Assembly (NCBI GenBank): GCA_030710605.1
Contig: CP092875.1
Location: forward strand, 68,586,754-68,650,753
DNA length: 64,000 nucleotides
Direction: 5' to 3'
Source: Cordylochernes scorpioides
Lineage: Eukaryota > Arthropoda > Arachnida > Pseudoscorpiones > Chernetidae
Part shown: positions 56,661 to 64,000 of the stretch, piece by piece
Layout: each line of letters begins with the position of its first letter
How positions within the stretch are numbered: position 1 is the stretch's first letter
Notes under the pieces: generated by a model
What the model was told of the DNA's origin: nothing
Seen by the model: the letters and a program-made list of their open reading frames with translations, nothing else
Database searches by the model: none
Position numbers and translations under genes: made by a program

Positions 56661-56949
56661 ATATACGAATGACCCGGGCAACGCCCGGGTTTTACCCGAT
56701 TAAATGCTTTTATTCAAATACTATTCGTTACAATTATAAATTGGCGCCGTGGATGTCATTCTTGTATAATATATAAATGAGTTTTAAAAATTGTAAAAAA
56801 AAAAAATGCATCGGCCGGGAATCGAACCCGGGCCGCCCGCGTGGCAGGCGAGCATTCTACCACTGAACCACCGATGGTTATCAAAAATCCCATCCGTGAG
56901 CTTCAGACAAACAGACAAACAGACAGAATAAGGCAAATTTATAAGTAGA
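56661..56949 (-). mobile_element. Helitron, family 2, carrying tRNA-Gly, second copy
   Basis: Minus strand from TCTACTTATAAATTTGCCTT (56949) to GGGCGTTGCCCGGGTCATTC, GTATA. Nearly identical to 49887-50171, including the changed terminus. Confidence 0.87.
56807..56877 (-). tRNA. tRNA-Gly (GCC), Helitron-borne, mutated
   Basis: Carries the same C1 change as the 50034 copy, but with GGCCCGGGTTCGATTCC. T12 follows. The shared mutation shows that the two Helitron copies descend from one capture. Confidence 0.87.
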
Positions 56950-57155
56950 TTATATCAACTATATTAATTAAATCAAATACCTAAACACTAATATAATACA
57001 ATTTTTGCCATCACACACACTTTTTTCCTGTAGTTTATGTGTTACTTCTGTATTGCTATTCTATGGCACTTCTAATATTTATTATTGATATACTTTTAGT
57101 ATGAAGGAAATTGCACCCAAGGGATTTCTCGGGCGAAGCCGGGTCATTCGCCTAG
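56950..57155 (+). other. AT-rich spacer ending in a Helitron 3' terminus
   Basis: 57112-57155 ends with CTCGGGCGAAGCCGGGTCAT, TCGCCTAG (CTAG 57152-57155), an orphan Helitron 3' end. The rest is unassigned. Confidence 0.6.
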
Positions 57156-58055
57156 TCTATATATATAAAAATGAATGTCTGTCTGTCTGTCTGTGTGTGT
57201 GTGTGTCCTCTATGGATTCAAAAACCATACATCCAATCGCCGTGAAATTTTGGGATATTATGAGGTGTATCCCCGGAAAGGTTTACGAAAAAAAATTTCT
57301 TGAATATCTTGAATATCCTTAGAGTTATTTGCAGATTTGTATATTTAACTCGCAAGCAGCCCTACCATTGAGACGGAGATAGGCTTAGTTTGCTGCTCCT
57401 GATGACCTTGGGTCATCGTGTGAGTCACAGCATGATGCTACAAAAACACTCTCTCTGGGGATTTTACAGCGTCGACAACCTGTAAGATTGCCTCTCTCAT
57501 ATATTATACTTTAAACATCTGCTTAATTAAAGCATTTTTCATTTGAAAGAGACTGCTCTCTTAACCCCCTTTAGACAACATTAAATGATATCCCGTGTCG
57601 ATGATTTTGTAATGTATAGAATTAGGAAAGACAAAATTCAGGATGACACGGCTCACAGGGAACGGTAAAAAATGTTCACTTTATCGAGGAAATACAAAAT
57701 TCGGGATGACACGGCACACAGGGACCGGGAAAAAATGATCACCTTATCGAGAGATTCACGACCATGATTTTATTCAACTTATCGAGTATTTTTCAAGGGA
57801 CCGGGAAAATATGTTCACTAGATAAAACGATTAATTTGTAATATAGAAAATTAGGAAATACAAAATTCAGGATGACACAGCACAAGGGACCGGGAAAGAA
57901 TGATCACTTTATCGAGAGATTCAAATTTACGAGTTTCAAATCATCAAAATATATCTTACTTTTTTTATATGTTTATAGAGAATTGTTTTAACAAATGTTC
58001 GTTATACAAACCTTTACTCGGGTTAAACCCGGGCGAAGCCGGGCACATCCGCTAG
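57156..58055 (+). mobile_element. Helitron, family 1, complete ends
   Basis: TC start at 57156, directly after the CTAG of the previous terminus. Internal sub-repeats with CAGGATGACACGGC and GGGACCGGGAAAA occur three times. Hairpin GGGCGAAGCCGGG and CACATCCGCTAG end at 58055. Non-coding, about 900 bp. Confidence 0.9.
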
Positions 58056-58934
58056 TATATATATAAAAATGAATGTATGTTTGTGTGTGTCCTTTATGCC
58101 TGACCAAACCACTCATTGGAACGCCATGAAACTTTGGAAAGTTATTTAGTATAGTACTGGGAAGGTTTCTGAAAAATAATTTCTTGAATATCCTTAGAGT
58201 TATTTGCAGATTTATAGATTTAACTCACAAGCAGCGCCCCCATTGCGACGATGATACCCAGATTTTTTATCTATAAGTTTTATTATCACTAAGTTTATTA
58301 TCTTAAAGATTATTTATCAAAAGTAAGATTATATCAGGATGACACGGCAATTTATTTGAGACAAGAATAATGATACAATTCCAAGGCAAAGATACTATTC
58401 CTTTAACTTCCAATTACCGAGGGAACCAATTAATATTGATTTTATTCAACTTATCGAGTATTTTTCAAGGGACCGGGGGAAAATGTTCACTAGATAAAAC
58501 GTTGATTTTGTAATGTAGAAAATTAGGAAAGACAAAATTCAGGATGACACGGTAATTTATTTGAGACAGGAATAATGATACAATTCCAAGGCAAAGATAC
58601 TATTCCTCTAACTTCCAATTACCGAGGGAACCAATTAATATTGATTTTATTCAACTTATCGAGTATTTTTCAAGGGACCGGGAAAATTTTTTCACTAGAT
58701 AAAACGATGATTTTGTAATGTAGAAAATTAGGAAAGACAAATTCAGGGTGACACGGTACACAGGGACCGGGAAAAAATGTTCATTTTATCGAGAGATTCA
58801 AATTTACGAGTTTCAAATGATCAAAATATATCTTTTTTTTTATATATAAGTTTATAGAGAATTGTTTTAAAAAATGTTCGTTAGACAAACCTTTACTCGG
58901 GTAAAACCCGGGCAAAGCCGGGTACATCCGCTAG
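58056..58934 (+). mobile_element. Helitron, family 1, tandem partner
   Basis: Follows head to tail. The TC is lost (starts TATATATATAAAAATGAATG), but the 3' end is complete (GGGCAAAGCCGGGTACATCC, GCTAG). The same internal sub-repeats are present. Confidence 0.87.
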
Positions 58935-58943
58935 TATAATATA

Positions 58944-60406
58944 CACTGGTGTCCAAAAAATAAGAAACTTAACCAATATTGAAATTTCTCAAAAGCTAAT
59001 TTATTAACAAATATAAAATTTAGTATACAAATATTTTAAACTATGGATAATTTAACTAGCTATATGAAAATAATAAAAAAACATTTGAAATTATGAAATA
59101 TGCAAGTTATTACCAACATACCCAAAGCTAAGGTTACAGATCTTAAAGATATAAGATATCAATAGGGAGTATGATCACCTCTAACAGCTATCAAGGTCTC
59201 ACAGCGAGCCCTCATACTGTTTACCAGGCTTTGGAGGAGGTCCAGGGGTAGTAAACCCCACTCCTACAATAGAGCAGTTCTTAGCTCAACGAGGGTTCTG
59301 GGAGAGGGGTGACGAGCTCCAATACGCCTCCCTAGAGAGCATCCCACACATGCTCTATTGGATTCAGGTCCGGAGATCTGGCTGGCCAATCCATCCTTCG
59401 AATATTCTCACTCTGGAGATATTCATTGACTAGCCTAGTCCTATGCGAACGAGCATTATCGTCCATAAAAATTAAATTGTGACCAATTTGATCTCTATAA
59501 GGTCTTAGATAGGGCTCAAGGATCTCGTCCCTGTACCTTTGGGCAGTTAAAGTGCCCCCAGAAAAAATGTGGAGGGGTGTGCATCTGCTAGAACTGATGC
59601 CAGCCCAGACTAAGAGACTGCCCTCTCTAAAACTGTCTATTTCCATGATGTTACTGGGATGATAGCGGGTTCCAAGATTTAAACTAAATCTTGACTCGTC
59701 ACTGAAGAGAACATTGGCCCACTGATCATGAGTCCAGGCGTGATGTTCCAAGCACCAATTCAAGCGGGCTCTCCTGTGAGCAGAGGTTAAAGGTATACAG
59801 ACCATTGGTCGTCTTGCATAAAGAGCACCTTCGTGAAGCCTTCGGTAAACAGTTTGTCTTGAAATTCTCGTTCCAGTAGCACTTGAGAGTTCATTAGAGA
59901 GTTGAATAGCTGTCATCGCCCTATGGCGCTTGGCAGTTACGACCAGATAACGGTCTTCAGAGGTAGCTGTTTTTATTTTTCTGCCAGAACCTTCTTTTCT
60001 TTTGATGGTTCCTGTCTCAATGAACTGTTTCCATATTTTGCTGACCACAGATTTATTCACATTTAGCCATTTTGCTACTTCAACTTGTGATTGCCCTGCC
60101 TCCATTCTTCCAACAGCTCTCCATTTTAAATCATCTGCTAAAATTTTTCGTAAACTCATAATTAACAAAGGATTAAATAAAATTATAATTGGACAATTCT
60201 TAGATGGGGTAAACGACACGCCAAATAGCATACTTATAAAGACAAGCAAAAATTTGCATATTTTCAAATTTACCGAATCGAATGGTTGCGAGAAATAAAT
60301 TCTACGACTTAAAATACCTAATTAAATTACTTTTTAGCTTTTAGCGTTGTATATTTTAAAACATATCATTAAAAAACAAAAGTTTCTTATTTTTTGGACA
60401 CCAGTG
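58944..60406 (-). mobile_element. Tc1 transposon, ends intact
   Basis: Inverted ends CACTGGTGTCCAAAAAATAA and its inverse, perfect over about 28 bp, with TA on both sides. 1463 bp. It landed just beyond a Helitron terminus. Confidence 0.95.
59159..60159 (-). pseudogene. Tc1 transposase, nearly complete
   Basis: The start is taken as M at 60159 (MSLRKILADDLKW) because the upstream methionine of the longer frame (60267) precedes the conserved domain. Paired-type HTH (GQSQVEVAKWLNVNKSVVSK), GSGRK linker, second HTH (ISRQTVYRRL), LFSDESRFSL (D1), IFMDDNARSHRTRLV (D2) and SPDLNPIEHVWD (E/D3) are all in one frame of about 276 codons. A 1-nt shift at about 59330 and one TAG then interrupt the last 55 codons, which otherwise end AVRGDHTPY at 59159. 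All catalytic residues remain, so it is a very young pseudogene. Confidence 0.93.
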
Positions 60407-60429
60407 TATATAGATAACATTTTATAATG

Positions 60430-62690
60430 CCTTAACAAAGGTTGGTGTTCGGCCAACCGAGAGAGAAATATTGGAAAATAAATATTTTTATTTAATCCAA
60501 TTAATATGTATTTTTATTTCTTAAATATATAAAATTATGTAATAGCGCGCATACATAATTCTAAAAAAGTCCTTCAAATCCATTATTTCCATTTAAAAAA
60601 AGGAAATGACAAGATTTGGTTAAAACTACTAGAGTATTGTCGTAATGTATGCATTATTTTATTAACAGAGTATCATTACTTTGTTACTCTGTAAATTTCC
60701 CTTTTTTTGCTTATCTTTTGTTTATGCTTCATAGTTTGTTCTTGCCTTAAATAAATTGCTGTCTCATCCTGAAGTTAGTCTTCCCTAATTTTCCATGAGG
60801 CAATATGAAGAAAATTTGAAGTCAATCAAGGAATCAGAAATTAAAATAAAGTATGTTCTTAAATTCATTGGACACTTTTTATTCGTAAAATTCGTGGACT
60901 TAACAGTTTCCAATTTTACTTTTTTTTACAAGATTTGAAAAAAAGAAAGTTTGCATCGGAAAAATACAAACACTCAAAGTGGAAAATAAAGGCAAAAACA
61001 TTTTTTATTAAACTTGTTATTATAAAAATATTAATGTGTTTATATTTATAAAATAAATTAATGTATTGTTGGAGCTCCCATGTTATCGCATCCCACATGG
61101 ATAGAATTGTAATATAAAGAGAGAAATAGAAAGTAGTTTTACACACATACACATATATATATATATATGTTATATTAAAATATTTTATTTAAAAATATGT
61201 TAAATTAAATTATTATTTTATTTTTAAAATATATTTCATGGATACAAATGTTCGGCTAAATCGACCGCCAGAGGTCACACTTTGCATATAAAAACTAATT
61301 GTTGTTCTTCCCCGTTGGCCGACCCAAAACTTTGTAATTATGTAAATAATATTTGTTTCATTTATTCTTACGCCTTAATCCAGGCAGTACTTGTACAAAA
61401 TTATGTTTTTCATCTGTATTCATTCCTCAGCACAATAAATCAATATCTGATCAAAACCATTTTTATTATTATTATAGCCACGACTGCATCACCATTACAA
61501 TAATCCTCAACATGATCTAAATATCAAGCAGAAACACTCAACTTTTTTTTATATAATATATATATAACATAGAACACATTTAACAGGCGCCTCGTTAGCG
61601 CAGTAGGTAGCGCGTCAGTCTCATAATCTGAAGGCCGTGAGTTCGATCCTCACACGGGGCACTTTTTTTTAATGGTATTTTTTAGTCTAACTTTTTGTGG
61701 AGTACTTTACCAAGATAAAACATATCATTTCAAAGAAATTTTTAATCAAAGTTGCAATAAAACCTTTTTTCGACTATTCTTCTTTAACGACCGCGATTTA
61801 AAAGACCAAAATCCATCTTATATCGACAAATTCTGGTTTAGGTTAACAACACATTTTCTATATAGTTCTTTGGATATAATAAATACATCTAGATAGGTTG
61901 GGAGCATTATATTCTATATTGTATTAATGTATGATAATAATAAAAAAATATTTAGCAATATAGCGCAAGCCATCGCAACTTTCAGTTTCACGATAATGAG
62001 TATGTCTTTTTTTTTTCTTAAATAATATTTAGTTAGGTTGGGCTAGGTTATGATAATATTGATAAATTCGATGCTTATGGTCAAGAATCTTCAATTATTT
62101 TACTTTATGATGATAAAATTATCATTTTGATGCGAATGAAGAGGAATTTAAATAATTATACAAGACGCGTTTTTTTTTTCTTTGCCAATAATATGATATT
62201 TATTCAATTTAATATTGCATTTCTAAATTTATCTTTTGTGAATAGTTTCGAGAAAAGGTGGATCAATACGTTAGGAATATTTTTAAAAGCTGTCAGAAGG
62301 GGGTCCCCCAAATCTACAACTTACTTTATAAATGCGCTAAATAGCTCTGCAACCTTTCATATCTAGTTTACATTAAAATAAACAACACTTAGACCTCTAT
62401 TATACGTATTTCTTATCTGATATTGCATATTATAATTTATTTCACTTTCTTTTTCTCACTTCTTTTTAGTAAAGTTTTCAACTACAATAGCAATAATCGC
62501 GCCTCTGAAGTTCCTCAATGGCTAAGATATCGCCTTTACGCAAAGCAAACTTTACCCACTTCTTTTTAGTATCCCATATTAGAATCTCTATATAAGACTA
62601 AAGGTCTCAATAAAGAATTAGTTTGAATGATAAAAGAAACAATATTTTCTAATTGAGAGGTGCCCTAAATAAACACAACACAACAACAAC
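60430..62690. repeat. tRNA-Met repeat unit, copy E, inverted
   Basis: 60430-61150 is the reverse complement of 46080-46640. 61589-62690 is the reverse complement of the tRNA-proximal part of units C and D. Landmarks include GATAAATTCGATGCTTATGG and GGGGGTCCCCCAAATCTACA. Confidence 0.85.
61589..61661 (+). tRNA. tRNA-Met (CAT), elongator
   Basis: Consensus over 73 nt except for one change next to the variable region (AAGGCCGTG for AAGGTCGTG). T8 terminator. Likely transcribable. Confidence 0.9.
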
Positions 62691-62828
62691 AAAAGCCTTT
62701 ATTGAGGACCTCTCGTCCTATAAAGGATTCGCCAGTTTACAGAGTAATTGAAGAGAAGAGAACTAAGAATACAGAGAGAAACCTATATGTAGTAGGTATA
62801 GTATAGTATTTTCTACACTGTGACTATA
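62691..62828 (-). mobile_element. LINE 3' tail fragment
   Basis: Minus strand ends AGGACGAGAGGTCCTCAATA, AAGGCTTTTGTTGTTGTTG. Same 3' UTR design as 4621; no coding part remains. Confidence 0.7.
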
Positions 62829-63480
62829 TACAACAGCAGCAACAAGCCTTTTACTGGAATCAAAGTCCCGTACAGGATTCGTCATTCTAATCCTGACAAA
62901 GATTATTTACATATGATTATTTACATCAATTAGATTATGTATATAGCTTTCTTTTCTCTTCAGCCGTCTTCCAAAATTTGAACAACGCAAACGCTCCAGC
63001 TCTGTTTCTCACCACCTCATTCAACAGGAGCTCCAAAGAGAGTCCCTCAAGGCCTATTTCACTGAGGAGCACTTCTCGTTCGTCTTTCAGCCCCATACAT
63101 GAGAGTATATGGTGATGTAGCCCCGGCTCCATTCTTGTCGCGCAAATCTTGCATGTCCATCCGTCTGTTTTAAATATTCTGGGGCGATTATCAGTAAAGA
63201 GCTCTGAGAGGATTCTCAGTCCGGCAATACACCGTTTGACCCGGAGCGGGAAATCGCTGGACAGATAGTGTTCCGGTAACGGAGTTGAGCAGATGTTTTT
63301 ATAGTGGGGTATAGTCTTGAATTTATTATTCTTGTGTGATCCTTTTGCGGAGATTGATCTATTGCAGTCCTGATTATGTAGGGAATTTCTCTTTGTAATG
63401 TTCTATAGTCTGTGCAGAAATTCAGCCATTGAAATCCGGTGGTGTTTAAAATATTAACTATACTTCCTGTGAAACCTATA
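62829..63480 (-). pseudogene. LINE ORF2 C-terminus and 3' tail
   Basis: The minus strand includes CKICATRMEPGLHHHILSCM, a C-x2-C-...-H-x4-C knuckle, and the frame ends FWKTAEEKRKLYT at 62935. The tail (CTTGTTGCTGCTGTTG) lies at 62829. It is 5'-truncated upstream near 63480. It is adjacent to another LINE tail, so two insertions occupy one site. Confidence 0.75.
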
Positions 63481-64000
63481 TATTTTTTCGTTACGTTTGA
63501 TATATATTCAATTTAGATTGCATTTCTAAAATTCCCTCATGTGAGTAATTTCGAGAAAAGATGGGTCAATCCGTTAGGAATATTTTAAAACGCTGTCAGA
63601 AGGGGGGGTCCCCTCAAATCTACAACTTACTTTATAAATGTGCTAAATACCTCTGAAACCTTTCATATCTAGTTAATATTAAAATAAACAACACAAACCT
63701 CTTTTATACGTATTTCTTATCTGATATTGCATATTATAATTTATTTCACTTTCTTTTTCTCACTTCTTTTTAGTAAAGTTTTCAACTACAATAGCAATAA
63801 TCGCGCCTCTGAAGTTCCTCAATGGCTAAGATATCGCCTTTACGCAAAGCAAACTCACCCACTTCTTTTTAGTATCCCATATTAGAATCTCTATATAAGA
63901 CTAAAGGTCTCAATAAAGAATTAGTTTGAATGATAAAAGAAACAATATTTTCTAATTGAGAGGTGCCCTAAATAAACATGAAAATTATTTTTTTCTTTAC
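63481..64000. repeat. tRNA-Met repeat unit, copy F, partial
   Basis: Directly repeats 62207-62690 with about 5 percent change (GTGAGTAATTTCGAGAAAAG, GGGGGTCCCC, ATGGCTAAGATATCGCC). It runs off the window. Confidence 0.9.

Noticed and set aside
43068-56776. ORFs of 158-314 codons rich in HCWLFILH-type repeats in several frames
   Set aside because: They lie in the 32-bp minisatellite. The unit has no stop in any frame of one strand and its length is not a multiple of three, so all three frames open by chance.

Overview
This is a repeat-dominated, AT-rich stretch of an animal nuclear genome, most likely an arthropod. The evidence is the element mix: BEL/Pao, Penelope-like, Tc1, mariner and Tigger/pogo elements, several Helitron families, tRNA-derived SINEs, non-LTR retrotransposons with (CAA)n 3' tails, and nuclear tRNA genes. 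No operon, bacterial gene or convincing multi-exon host gene is visible. The class of arthropod cannot be settled from the sequence alone. A 100-N block (12808-12907) marks a scaffold gap.

Left third (1-18716): a giant inverted duplication. Bases 1-6505 are repeated in reverse at 12908-18716, around a 6.3 kb spacer plus the gap. Each arm carries a Penelope-like remnant with a GIY-YIG endonuclease motif and a hammerhead ribozyme, two foldback elements and a Helitron 3' end. The ribozyme core is intact in the left arm and damaged in the right. The arms differ by private insertions: a LINE and a MITE on the left, a solo LTR on the right. They are nearly identical at the outside and several percent diverged inside. 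The spacer holds a decayed Tc1, a Tigger/pogo-like element and a 27-bp minisatellite.

18.7-31.4 kb: a graveyard of nested elements, including LINE fragments, SINEs, foldbacks, a mariner beside a Tigger, and a Tc1 split by a retroposed insert. It also has two facing elongator tRNA-Met genes, a palindrome built around half a tRNA, and one 48-codon ORF with a predicted membrane segment (28696-28842).

31.4-46.6 kb: a diverged tandem array of tRNA-Met-bearing units, broken up by a complete but inactivated BEL/Pao element (33405-39249), LINE tails, Helitrons and a minisatellite. Inverted copies of the same unit return at 60.4-64.0 kb.

46.6-58.9 kb: a Helitron district. At least five end-families (5'-TC, 3'-hairpin-CTAG) lie abutted, often head to tail. 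One family carries tRNA-Gly and a tRNA-Thr-like gene. A deleted Rep/helicase copy is present. A 32-bp minisatellite repeatedly occupies junctions next to Helitron ends. A Tc1 element follows at 58944-60406. The window reads as a record of element activity rather than a set of cooperating host genes; the tRNA genes are the likeliest functional loci.
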